Translations under genes and position numbers: made by a program | Assembly (NCBI GenBank): GCA_030673265.1 | Contig: DAOVJK010000172.1 | Location: 1 to 6,686, forward strand | Source of the DNA: Pseudomonadota bacterium | GTDB lineage: Bacteria > Desulfobacterota > Desulfobulbia > Desulfobulbales > JAGXFP01 | DNA: 6,686 nucleotides | Reading direction: 5' to 3' | In this document: positions 1 to 5,632 of the stretch, piece by piece | Layout of the letters: every line of letters starts with the position of its first letter | Numbering within the stretch: position 1 is the first letter of the stretch | The notes under the pieces: generated by a model | The model's database searches: none | The model's input: only the letters and a program-made list of their open reading frames with translations | Told to the model about the DNA's origin: nothing

Positions 1-1548
1 AATGCCGCTTCTTTCCATGTCGGCCAGCACCGGAATCATGACGATTTCGACCTTCTCAAATAGATCCCACAGGTCAAGTTCTTCCAGCTGCGTCCGAAAT
101 TGGCGCCAGAGCAGCAGAGCAGCATCAACATCTTCACAGGAGTAATCCCTGGCCTGTTCCGGTTTGACAAAGGCAAAGTTGACATCTTTGTTTTTAGCCT
201 TGCCTTTACCCTGCCCGGTAACCTCCGCAAACGAGGTCAACTTCACCTCAAGCAGTTCATCGGCCAGATCATCAAGTTTATGGGAGCGTCGCCCCGGATT
301 AAGCAGGTAGGAGCAGATCATCGTGTCCCAGAGACTGCCTTGCATTTCAATGCCCTGGCTGAAGAAGATACTGTAATCAAACTTCAGGTTATGACCTATC
401 TTCGGCAGCTTATGATCTTCCAGCAGCGGCCGGAGGATCTCCAGGGTTTTAGTAAGCTCCAACTGGCCGGCAACCAACTCACCGTCCTCCTCGAGATGAC
501 CAACCGGCAGATACCAGGCCTCGCCTACCTTGTTACTTAAAGAGATCCCGACCAGATCCGCCGAGAGTGGATCAAGGCCCGAGGTCTCGGTATCCACCAC
601 CAGATGCGCGCCCTTGGCCAGTTTTTTTGCAAGAGAGCGTAACTCATCCAGGTCCCGGACCAGCGTGTAGCCCTGGCGATCCAGGCCCACTGATTCTACC
701 TGGGTTTTCAGGAGCCTGCTAAAGCCAAGCAAGGTAAAGAGTTCCCGCAGCTTGTCGTTGTCAGGTTCGGGCAACAGGTAGTCGTCAGGAGCAACGGGCA
801 CCGCCAAATCTTCTTTAAGGCGGATAAGGTCACGGGACAGAAAGGCCGCCTCACGATGGCTCTCCAGTTTTTCGGCCAGTTTCTGCTTATCGACCTCCGC
901 CAGTCTCTCATAAAGGTTGTCCAGGGAGCCGAAGGTTAAAATAAGCTTTTCAGCAGTCTTCGGCCCAATCCCGGGTACACCCGGAATATTATCGGCACTG
1001 TCTCCCACCAGGGAAAAATAATCGAGCAGCTCAGTTACCGCCACGCCGTATTTGGCCTTAACCGCAGCCGGGTCAAAGCGGCGGTTGTTCATCGGGTCCC
1101 AGAACGTGGTTTTTTCATCGACCAGCTGCAGGAGGTCCTTGTCGCCCGAAACAATCACAACCTCGTGCCCGTCTCCGGCCAGACGCCGCGCCGCCGAGGC
1201 GATTAAATCATCCGCTTCAAAGCCGGACTCTTCCAGAAAAGTGATGTTATAGGCCCTGACTGCATCTCTGATATAGGGTATCTGGCAGACCAGATCTTCC
1301 GGCATCGGCGGCCGGTTAGCCTTGTATTCCTTATACATCTCATGGCGGAAGGTTGGCCCCTTCAGGTCGAAAGCCACTGAAAGGTAGCGCGGCTCCTTTT
1401 CGCGGATCACCCGCAGGAGGATATTAATAAAACCGTAAACAGCATGGGTCGGCAGACCGCTGCTATTAGTCAACGGGGCAATGGCATGATAGGCCCGATA
1501 GATGTAGGCGCTGCCGTCAATTAGATAAACCGGTTCTGATTTGGCCAT
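1..1548 (-). CDS. polA: DNA polymerase I, N-terminal 516 residues (partial, runs off left edge)
   Basis: DNA polymerase I fills gaps and removes RNA primers during replication and repair. Translating the minus strand from the ATG at 1548 gives 516 uninterrupted codons to base 1. Residues 1 to about 290 are the 5'-3' exonuclease/flap nuclease: LIDGSAYIYRAYHA (9-22), the arch region around 67-86 (FRHEMYKEYKANRPP), EADD (111-114), SGDKDLLQL (134-142) and the helix-hairpin-helix segment GDSADNIPGVPGIGPKTA (182-199). Residues from about 295 are the 3'-5' exonuclease fold. All acidic motifs remain: DTE (D319, E321), IGHNLKFD (D391) and YSCED (Y469, D473), so proofreading is probably active, unlike in Bacillus or Thermus enzymes. 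The last residues, PVLADMERSGI, mark the entry to the polymerase domain. The family is usually about 880-930 residues, so roughly 40 percent is missing beyond the window. The Shine-Dalgarno is weak (GGA about 3 nt before the ATG), but the start fits the family. sfsA is divergent. Confidence 0.97.
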   Translation of the reverse strand, partial: MAKSEPVYLIDGSAYIYRAYHAIAPLTNSSGLPTHAVYGFINILLRVIREKEPRYLSVAFDLKGPTFRHEMYKEYKANRPPMPEDLVCQIPYIRDAVRAYNITFLEESGFEADDLIASAARRLAGDGHEVVIVSGDKDLLQLVDEKTTFWDPMNNRRFDPAAVKAKYGVAVTELLDYFSLVGDSADNIPGVPGIGPKTAEKLILTFGSLDNLYERLAEVDKQKLAEKLESHREAAFLSRDLIRLKEDLAVPVAPDDYLLPEPDNDKLRELFTLLGFSRLLKTQVESVGLDRQGYTLVRDLDELRSLAKKLAKGAHLVVDTETSGLDPLSADLVGISLSNKVGEAWYLPVGHLEEDGELVAGQLELTKTLEILRPLLEDHKLPKIGHNLKFDYSIFFSQGIEMQGSLWDTMICSYLLNPGRRSHKLDDLADELLEVKLTSFAEVTGQGKGKAKNKDVNFAFVKPEQARDYSCEDVDAALLLWRQFRTQLEELDLWDLFEKVEIVMIPVLADMERSGI

Positions 1549-1651
1549 ATTCCATTTTTAGTTTGAATTTTAAGCGGTTCTGAGTCATTTTTAATTCAGG
1601 AACAACTATCAATAGCGGAACAATTTCAAGACACCTCAACCTACCATAGAT

Positions 1652-1657
1652 GGTGAT
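1652..1657 (+). promoter_or_regulatory. ribosome binding site of sfsA (decides the start)
   Basis: GGTGAT matches the 3' part of the consensus Shine-Dalgarno sequence and sits 7 nt before the ATG at 1665. The earlier in-frame ATG at 1650 has no such site in front of it, and it would place this sequence inside the coding region. This favours 1665 as the true start of sfsA. Confidence 0.6.
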
Positions 1658-1664
1658 TATCATC

Positions 1665-2357
1665 ATGTTATTCAAAGACCCCCTGAAACCCGCTAAACTG
1701 CTGCGTCGCTATAAAAGATTTCTGGCCGATGTCGAACTACCGGACACCACGCAGCTGACGGTCCACTGCCCCAATACCGGCAGCATGCTGGGCTGCAACG
1801 AACCCGGCCTCCCGGTGATGATCTCCAGATCCGATAATCCCAAACGCAAATACCCACACACTCTGGAGATGGTCAAGGTCGAAACTGGCTGGGTAGGGAT
1901 AAATACCTCTCTGACCAACAAACTGGTCCGCGAGGCGTTGGAGAATGCGCTCTTCCCTGAACTGGGGCAATTCGACACGATCAGGCCCGAGGTTAAAACC
2001 GGTAACAGTCGCCTCGATTTTCTCCTGAGCAACGGCAATAAGCTGACTTACCTGGAAGTAAAGAACTGCACCATGGCCAGGGCCAATATCGCCCTCTTCC
2101 CGGATGCGGTAACCGCCAGGGGCACAAAACATCTGGAGGAACTGCTGCGACTGCACGAAAAAGGACACCGGGCGGCGCTAATCTTCTGTATCCAGATGGC
2201 CGGGGTAACAAGTTTCAGCCCGGCTGCCGATATCGATCCGCTTTACGCCGAAACGCTGGCCGGAGTTGTCGAGCAAGGGGTGCTGGCCCTGGCTTGCCGG
2301 GCCGAAGTCACCCCAAAGGGCATCGTCGTCACAGAACGGTTGCCGGTTGTTATTTAA
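1665..2357 (+). CDS. sfsA: SfsA family protein (sugar fermentation stimulation protein)
   Basis: SfsA was named in E. coli for stimulating maltose metabolism when overproduced and was described as a DNA-binding protein. Its real role is not settled. From 1665 the protein is 230 residues; E. coli SfsA is about 234. The start MLFKDPLKPAKLLRRYKRFL is the usual SfsA N-terminus, followed by HCPNTGSM (34-41), a family signature in the OB-like part. The C-terminal part carries a PD-(D/E)XK nuclease-like core: RLDF with D118, then LEVKN with E131 and K133, then PDAVTARGTKHLEEL (146-160). An in-frame ATG at 1650 would add MVIII, but a ribosome binding site 7 nt before 1665 and family alignment favour the later start. 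It is divergent from polA, and only a weak candidate promoter is visible. The nuclease-like residues are intact; any nuclease activity is inference from the fold. Confidence 0.93.
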   Translation: MLFKDPLKPAKLLRRYKRFLADVELPDTTQLTVHCPNTGSMLGCNEPGLPVMISRSDNPKRKYPHTLEMVKVETGWVGINTSLTNKLVREALENALFPELGQFDTIRPEVKTGNSRLDFLLSNGNKLTYLEVKNCTMARANIALFPDAVTARGTKHLEELLRLHEKGHRAALIFCIQMAGVTSFSPAADIDPLYAETLAGVVEQGVLALACRAEVTPKGIVVTERLPVVI

Positions 2358-2442
2358 AACGCAATCGCCCTTGATAACCGTCCCGGATTTTGTGGTAGAT
2401 TCCAATAAAAACCCAGCAACGGACAAACTCAAAAATGAGGTG

Positions 2443-2511
2443 CGATAATGACAGAGGTAACTCGGACAAGCCCCCCGGGAGACGAATGACAAAGTAACTT
2501 CGGGAACAGCC
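2443..2511 (+). repeat. imperfect direct repeat pair spanning the start of the broken rhodanese gene
   Basis: Copy 1 (2443-2472) and copy 2 (2483-2511) share CGA..ATGACA.AG.TAAC.TCGG...GCC with small indels, roughly three quarters identical by eye and offset by about 40 bp. Copy 1 contains the ATG of the broken rhodanese gene, and copy 2 contains a second ATGACA that stops after three codons (MTK). It may be a partial tandem duplication that contributed to the decay, or chance similarity in a degenerate region. Confidence 0.4.
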
Positions 2512-2616
2512 TGCTGGTCTGCGCCTATGCCGATGGTTCTGCAGCCGGTCAGCCCGCTCGGTATTCTGAGGGGCGGAGTCAAGGGCTGGAAGAAGGCGGG
2601 CTTTGCCCTGGTCTGA
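2448..2616 (+). pseudogene. decayed rhodanese-like (sulfurtransferase family) gene
   Basis: A good ribosome binding site (GAGGTG, 2437-2442) stands 5 nt before an ATG at 2448. The frame reads MTEVTRTSPPGDE and hits TGA at 2487-2489. Past the stop, the same frame gives NSLLVCAYADGSAAG (about 2502-2546), which resembles the stretch from a rhodanese core strand into its Cys-containing active-site loop. The next frame (+1) then gives ILRGGVKGWKKAGFALV and a TGA at 2614-2616, a typical rhodanese C-terminus (L-x-GG-x-x-x-W-x-x-AG-x-x-x). An intact single-domain protein of this type has about 100-120 residues. Here only about 55 codons remain, so the middle, including the first conserved Asp-Val-Arg strand, is missing and there is at least one frameshift and one nonsense codon. 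A terminator follows directly. The identification rests on motif resemblance; the broken state is seen directly. A structured non-coding RNA is the main alternative. Confidence 0.55.
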
Positions 2617-2626
2617 AGATTAGTTC

Positions 2627-2661
2627 AAAAAACGCAGCAGTCGCTGATGGCCGCTGCTTTT
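2627..2661. terminator. bidirectional intrinsic terminator
   Basis: Bases 2636-2658 form a stem of about 10 bp around a GAT loop: AGCAGTCGCT pairs with GGCCGCTGCT, with one C-C mismatch and G-T pairs. On the plus strand it is followed by TTTT (2658-2661). On the minus strand the same hairpin is followed by GCG and a run of six T (complement of 2627-2632). It lies 20 bp after the end of the broken rhodanese gene on the plus strand and about 12 bp after the stop of the helix-turn-helix gene on the minus strand, so it can end transcription from both converging sides. Confidence 0.7.
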
Positions 2662-2673
2662 CCCTTACCGGTG

Positions 2674-3060
2674 CTAAACCAATTCATCCAGCAAATCCTG
2701 AAAGACCTCACACTCTTTGCAGATCTTGATCTTGTCCTTCCAGCTCTGCTGGGCCTTGCACTCACAGATCGTCCCATTGATGAACCAACAGAATTTACCG
2801 GCCCGGAACTCCCAGGCCGGGCATTTCTTCTTACGTTCGGTTGGACATTTCTTAATAGTCCAGCAAGGTTGGTTGGATTCCTGGCTGTGCTTAAGTCTGG
2901 ACAGCAAAAAATATAGTTGCCGCTCCACATGGGTCGGCACATTTCGCCAGCCCTGCTCATAGCTATGGACCGCCTTGACAGAAACCCCCAGCAGTTCAGC
3001 AATATGCTGTTGGGTCTTGGCCAGATTTTTCCTGAATTTAACAAACTCTTCGCTATCCAC
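2674..3060 (-). CDS. helix-turn-helix transcriptional regulator with C-terminal two-CW cysteine domain
   Basis: A predicted 128-residue cytoplasmic regulator. Residues about 5-45 are an XRE-like helix-turn-helix (KFRKNLAKTQQHIAELLGVS, then KAVHSYEQGWRNVP). The second half is cysteine-rich: CW-x4-C-x7-CPAW, then AGKFCW, GTICEC and ICKEC. That gives eight cysteines and two Cys-Trp pairs, the pattern of the 'two-CW' domain found mainly in deltaproteobacteria and probably binding a metal or Fe-S cluster. Ligand and DNA target are unknown. I chose the GTG at 3060 because GAGGT (3066-3070) lies 5 nt before it and the product then begins MDSEEF, as I remember for relatives. The ATG at 3072 would add four residues but has only an AT-rich leader without a ribosome binding site. 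It is on the same strand as nikR, 174 nt downstream of it, with no clear terminator between, so partial read-through is possible. A terminator follows the gene. Confidence 0.85.
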   Translation of the reverse strand: MDSEEFVKFRKNLAKTQQHIAELLGVSVKAVHSYEQGWRNVPTHVERQLYFLLSRLKHSQESNQPCWTIKKCPTERKKKCPAWEFRAGKFCWFINGTICECKAQQSWKDKIKICKECEVFQDLLDELV

Positions 3061-3065
3061 CGCTA

Positions 3066-3070
3066 ACCTC
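3066..3070 (-). promoter_or_regulatory. ribosome binding site supporting a GTG start for the helix-turn-helix gene
   Basis: On the minus strand this reads GAGGT and stands 5 nt before the GTG at 3060. It overlaps the competing ATG at 3072, which has no upstream Shine-Dalgarno. This is the reason for choosing the later GTG start. Confidence 0.5.
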
Positions 3071-3103
3071 ATTTAAAAAAATAAAAATTCCAACATCAAA
3101 AGA

Positions 3104-3118
3104 ACTATTACCAATAGT
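3104..3118. repeat. perfect palindrome upstream of the helix-turn-helix gene (possible operator)
   Basis: ACTATT-ACC-AATAGT is a perfect inverted repeat with 6-bp arms and a 3-bp centre, 43 bp before the GTG start of the helix-turn-helix gene in an AT-rich leader. On the minus strand a TTGATA (-35-like, just upstream) places the palindrome in the spacer of a possible but poor promoter. Autoregulation by the adjacent XRE-like protein is a guess; a chance palindrome of this size in AT-rich DNA is possible. Confidence 0.35.
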
Positions 3119-3192
3119 CTTATCAATTTTAGTTTACGACACCAAGCTAATTAATTTCTTAACAAGTCGGAGTACTGAGCCAACCCATTACC

Positions 3193-3219
3193 TGGCAAAG
3201 AATATTTGTGCCATTGCCA
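3193..3219. repeat. inverted repeat behind nikR
   Basis: TGGCAA (3193-3198) and TTGCCA (3214-3219) are perfect inverted arms separated by 15 bp, with an overlapping alternative TGGCA/TGCCA pair (3193-3197 and 3209-3213). It lies 16 bp beyond the nikR stop. No T-run follows on the nikR strand, so it is not a convincing intrinsic terminator; it could stabilise the nikR 3' end. Confidence 0.3.
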
Positions 3220-3234
3220 AGCCCGCCTCTCTAA

Positions 3235-3657
3235 CTAGAGGAAATCCTGGCCACTGGTCGTCGTCATCAAGCGACCATGCTTTACCCCCTTGGTGCCGAT
3301 TAATTCATCGGCCAGACGACGAATCTCCTTGGCCTTGCCCTTGAGAACCACAACTTCCAGACAATTATGGGCATCAAGATGGACATGGAGGGCAGAAACA
3401 ATATTCTGATGATGGGAGTGCTGGTGCTCAGTCAACTTGTCCGACAGTTCCCTGGTGTGGTGGTTGTAGACCAGAGAAACGGTCCCCACCATCTCCTCCT
3501 CATCATCATGGGACCACTGATCATCAACTAAGGCATTGCGGATCAGGTCCCGAACCGCCTCGGACCGGTTGCTGTAACCCTTGGCGCCGATTAATTTATC
3601 GAAACTGTCGAGCAAACGCTCATCAATTGAGACCCCGAATCGAACTGTTTCACTCAT
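3235..3657 (-). CDS. nikR: nickel-responsive transcriptional regulator NikR
   Basis: NikR is a tetrameric repressor that binds Ni(II) and then its operator at nickel-uptake genes. The protein is 140 residues (E. coli NikR 133). Residues 1-50 are the ribbon-helix-helix DNA-binding part (MSETVRFGVSIDERLLDSFD, then GYSNRSEAVRDLIRNAL). The rest is the ACT-like nickel domain. By alignment with E. coli ligands H76, H87, H89 and C95, I assign H80 (in EHQHSHH), H91 and H93 (in LHVHLD) and C99, so the high-affinity site is complete. The C-terminus KGVKHGRL is typical. An upstream in-frame ATG at 3720 is rejected because MSETVRFGVS is the family start and GGAGAG (3664-3669) lies 6 nt before the ATG at 3657. 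It is divergent from nikMN across 147 bp containing a NikR-type operator, which strongly supports control of the adjacent transporter and possibly of nikR itself. A His-rich, acidic stretch (SHDDEEE, 49-55) links the domains. Confidence 0.96.
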   Translation of the reverse strand: MSETVRFGVSIDERLLDSFDKLIGAKGYSNRSEAVRDLIRNALVDDQWSHDDEEEMVGTVSLVYNHHTRELSDKLTEHQHSHHQNIVSALHVHLDAHNCLEVVVLKGKAKEIRRLADELIGTKGVKHGRLMTTTSGQDFL

Positions 3658-3663
3658 TATTTT

Positions 3664-3669
3664 CTCTCC
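3664..3669 (-). promoter_or_regulatory. ribosome binding site of nikR
   Basis: The minus strand reads GGAGAG, 6 nt before the ATG at 3657. This is the best Shine-Dalgarno near the gene and excludes the longer reading from 3720. Confidence 0.7.
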
Positions 3670-3746
3670 ATCTAACATTTCAACCAGAATGATCTTGCAA
3701 ATTGATCGGCAGAATAACACAAAATCATTTAATTGCTGGCTATTCT

Positions 3747-3782
3747 GTGTTACCCGTGTTACTTATCTGAAGATCGTAACAC
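3747..3782 (+). promoter_or_regulatory. NikR operator (NikR box) with an additional half-site
   Basis: GTGTTAC (3756-3762) and GTAACAC (3776-3782) form a perfect 7-bp inverted repeat with a 13-bp spacer. This matches the NikR-box form known from comparative genomics outside the enterobacteria (E. coli uses GTATGA-N16-TCATAC). A second GTGTTAC (3747-3753) lies 9 bp upstream as a direct repeat. The box ends 8 bp before the nikMN ribosome binding site and about 90 bp upstream of nikR, so bound Ni-NikR should block nikMN transcription. I could not find a convincing -35/-10 pair for either gene, so the promoter position relative to the box is unresolved. Confidence 0.85.
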
Positions 3783-3790
3783 ACCACTAA

Positions 3791-3795
3791 AGGAG
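3791..3795 (+). promoter_or_regulatory. ribosome binding site of nikMN
   Basis: AGGAG lies 9 nt before the ATG at 3805. It shows that the reading frame open from 3733 actually starts at 3805; the earlier ATG lies upstream of the NikR operator and has no ribosome binding site. Confidence 0.75.
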
Positions 3796-3804
3796 ACCCA
3801 TAAA

Positions 3805-4836
3805 ATGCATATGGCAGATGCGCTACTCTCTCCCGCCGTCGGTGGGATCATGTGGGCCGCGACCGGAACAACTATTATCTATTGCTCCAAAAAGATCAAA
3901 CATAGCCTTGATGATCGGAAAATTCCGCTGATGGGCGTCATGGGGGCCTTTATTTTTGCCGCCCAGATGATCAACTTCGCCATCCCGGCCACCGGTTCCA
4001 GCGGCCACCTGGGCGGTGGCCTGCTGCTGGCCATCCTGCTCGGCCCCTCGGCCGCCTTCCTGACCCTGGCCTCGGTACTGACCGTCCAGGCCCTGTTCTT
4101 TGCCGATGGCGGTCTACTGGCCCTGGGCTGCAATATCTTTAATCTAGGCTTTGCGCCCTGCTTCATTGCCTACCCGCTGATCTACCAGAGGATTACCAGG
4201 CGGCGTCTCACGGCGGGACGCCTGCTGCTCGGGACAATGGCTGCAGCGCTCGTCGGCCTGCAGCTCGGCTCACTGGGCGTGGTCATCCAGACCAATATAT
4301 CCGGGATGTTATCACTGTCCTTCAGTTCTTTTTTGCTGCTGATGCAGGCCATCCACCTGCCCATCGGCATTATCGAAGGACTGGTCACGGCCGGGGTGGT
4401 CTCTTTTCTCTGGCGGACCCGGCCCGAGATCCTTGACAGGACTGGGGCCGACCAAGACCTTGCGAAGCTGCCGCTCAGAAATGTCCTGATCGGTCTGGGG
4501 GTAGCCGCAATCCTGACCGGAGGTCTGCTCAGTTGGTTTGCCTCGGAAAATCCGGACGGCCTCGAATGGTCACTCCTCAAAGCCACCGACCAGCCGGAAT
4601 TGCACCTCCCTGCCACTGCCGGCAAGACCCGCCTTGAGAAACTCCAGGAACAGACCGCGCTGCTGCCCGACTACGGTTTTCGCCAAGAAAACCAAACCGG
4701 AACAGAGTTGGCCGCTGCCAAGACCGGCACCACTGTTGCCGGTCTGGTCGGCGGCGCCATCGTCCTGTTGTTTGGCCTGCTGCTCGGCACCATCCTGAAA
4801 AAAGTAGGAAGGCATCGTGGCCAGCAAAATAGATAA
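3805..4836 (+). CDS. nikM: ECF nickel transporter, fused substrate-binding (NikM/CbiM) and NikN-like subunits
   Basis: An integral membrane protein that captures Ni(II) outside and, with NikQ and NikO, imports it. It is 343 residues. Residues 1 to about 205 are the CbiM/NikM domain: MHMADALLSPAVGG at the N-terminus, where the amino group and His2 are known metal ligands in NikM; SSGHLGGGLLLAILLGP (65-81) with H68 as the likely further ligand; CNIFNLGF (109-116); and HLPIGIIEGLVTAGV (184-198). Residues about 222-335 are a NikN-like extension: two membrane segments (about 226-245 and 307-330) flanking a loop with NPDGLEWS (249-256), a hallmark of CbiN/NikN and related fusions. The start at 3805 is set by the ribosome binding site and by the obligatory MHMADALL N-terminus. 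Cobalt transport (CbiM) is the family alternative; the NikR box and divergent nikR decide for nickel. Its last 20 bases overlap nikQ. Confidence 0.94.
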   Translation: MHMADALLSPAVGGIMWAATGTTIIYCSKKIKHSLDDRKIPLMGVMGAFIFAAQMINFAIPATGSSGHLGGGLLLAILLGPSAAFLTLASVLTVQALFFADGGLLALGCNIFNLGFAPCFIAYPLIYQRITRRRLTAGRLLLGTMAAALVGLQLGSLGVVIQTNISGMLSLSFSSFLLLMQAIHLPIGIIEGLVTAGVVSFLWRTRPEILDRTGADQDLAKLPLRNVLIGLGVAAILTGGLLSWFASENPDGLEWSLLKATDQPELHLPATAGKTRLEKLQEQTALLPDYGFRQENQTGTELAAAKTGTTVAGLVGGAIVLLFGLLLGTILKKVGRHRGQQNR

Positions 4837-5632
4837 GGTTTTCTACGATATCGGTCGACTGGAAATACTGGCCGAGCAAAACAGCCCCATCCACCGCCTT
4901 GACCCACGGGCCAAGCTGCTGGTGACCATCTTCTTTGTCCTGGCGGTTGTCTCCTACGGCAAATACGCCATCGCTGACCTGCTGCCTTTCTTTCTCTACC
5001 CGGCCATAATCATCGGCCTCGCCAACCTGCCGGTCGGATACCTCCTTAAAAAGCTGCTGATCGTCTCACCTTTCGTGCTCTTTATCGGCATCTTCAACCC
5101 CTTCATCGACCGGGAGATCATGGTTCAGTTCGGACCACTGGCCATCTCGGGCGGCTGGGTTTCATTTGCCTCGCTGCTCCTGCGCTTCTCGCTAACCGTC
5201 GGCGCCGCCCTGCTGCTCATTGCCATCACCAGCTTCCCGGCTGTCTGCGGGGCCTTGGATAAAATGGGCGCCCCCCGTATCCTCACCGTCCAGCTCCTGA
5301 TGCTCTACCGCTATCTCTTCGTACTGGTCGAGGAAGGGATCAGGATGATCCGGGCCCACGCCCTGCGCTCCTTCAGTCGACGCCGACCTCGTTACCGGAT
5401 CTACCTGCAGCTTTTAGGAAACCTGCTGCTCCGCACCATCGACCGGGCCCAACGCATTCATCTGGCCATGCTTTCCAGGGCCTTCAGCGGCGAGATCAAA
5501 ACAGTCCGCCAATTCAACTTCGGCCGCTCCGAGCTCCTGTTCCTGCTGCTTGCCACCGGTGCCTTAATAACTTTACGGACCACCCACCTTACCGATCTGC
5601 TCGGCAGATTGCTCCTGGAGATAAGCCAATGA
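4817..5632 (+). CDS. nikQ: ECF transporter T component (NikQ/CbiQ)
   Basis: The membrane scaffold of the energy-coupling module, linking NikMN to the ATPase. It is 271 residues with hydrophobic segments near 34-65, 80-95, 115-140 and 238-253. Family features: the N-terminal stretch NSPIHRLDPRAKLL (22-35) and the two cytoplasmic coupling motifs. Motif 1 is RAHALRSF (179-186) and motif 2 is AMLSRAFSG (217-225); the usual motifs are close to ARGLRSF and A-x-x-ARGF, so an Ala replaces the common Gly in motif 2 and S-R replaces A-R. The key arginines (R184, R221) remain, and I expect function to be kept. It starts at GTG 4817 inside the end of nikMN, with AGGA (4806-4809) 7 nt ahead. The overlap of 20 bases implies translational coupling. 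The stop overlaps the nikO start as ATGA. Named NikQ from context; by sequence alone it could be called CbiQ. Confidence 0.92.
   Translation: MASKIDKVFYDIGRLEILAEQNSPIHRLDPRAKLLVTIFFVLAVVSYGKYAIADLLPFFLYPAIIIGLANLPVGYLLKKLLIVSPFVLFIGIFNPFIDREIMVQFGPLAISGGWVSFASLLLRFSLTVGAALLLIAITSFPAVCGALDKMGAPRILTVQLLMLYRYLFVLVEEGIRMIRAHALRSFSRRRPRYRIYLQLLGNLLLRTIDRAQRIHLAMLSRAFSGEIKTVRQFNFGRSELLFLLLATGALITLRTTHLTDLLGRLLLEISQ

Noticed and set aside
100..540. Open frame of 146 codons on the plus strand inside polA
   Set aside because: It is a shadow of the polA coding frame, with no ribosome binding site and no recognisable domain.
2371..2401. Possible promoter TTGATA-N19-TAGATT before the broken rhodanese gene
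   Set aside because: The spacer is 2 bp too long and the -10 matches only 4 of 6 positions. It is too weak to list as a feature.
2448..2630. Known structured RNA (6S, SRP, RNase P, cobalamin or other riboswitch) in the sfsA downstream gap
   Set aside because: None of the conserved cores of these RNAs could be found, although several short GC-rich stems exist. The rhodanese remnant explains the sequence better.
2448..2780. Selenocysteine reading of the TGA at 2487-2489, since an open frame continues past it and a GC-TGGTCT-GC mini-hairpin (2513-2522) resembles the E. coli SECIS apex
   Set aside because: The hairpin has only about three base pairs, the TGA is not at the expected catalytic Cys position, and the rhodanese C-terminus lies in a different frame. 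Reading through would give a nonsensical tail that runs over the terminator and into the opposite gene. Decay explains the data better.
3193..3213. Possible sigma-54 promoter (TGGCAC followed by TTGC) on the minus strand
   Set aside because: The spacing between the GG and GC elements is about 14 instead of the required 10 bases, and it lies downstream of nikR without the right distance to the next gene.
3658..3720. Longer NikR from the ATG at 3720
   Set aside because: The added 21 residues do not match NikR proteins, and a strong ribosome binding site precedes the ATG at 3657.
3733..3804. Longer nikMN protein from the ATG at 3733
   Set aside because: It would translate through the NikR operator, has no ribosome binding site, and would bury the N-terminal Met-His that serves as metal ligand in the NikM family.
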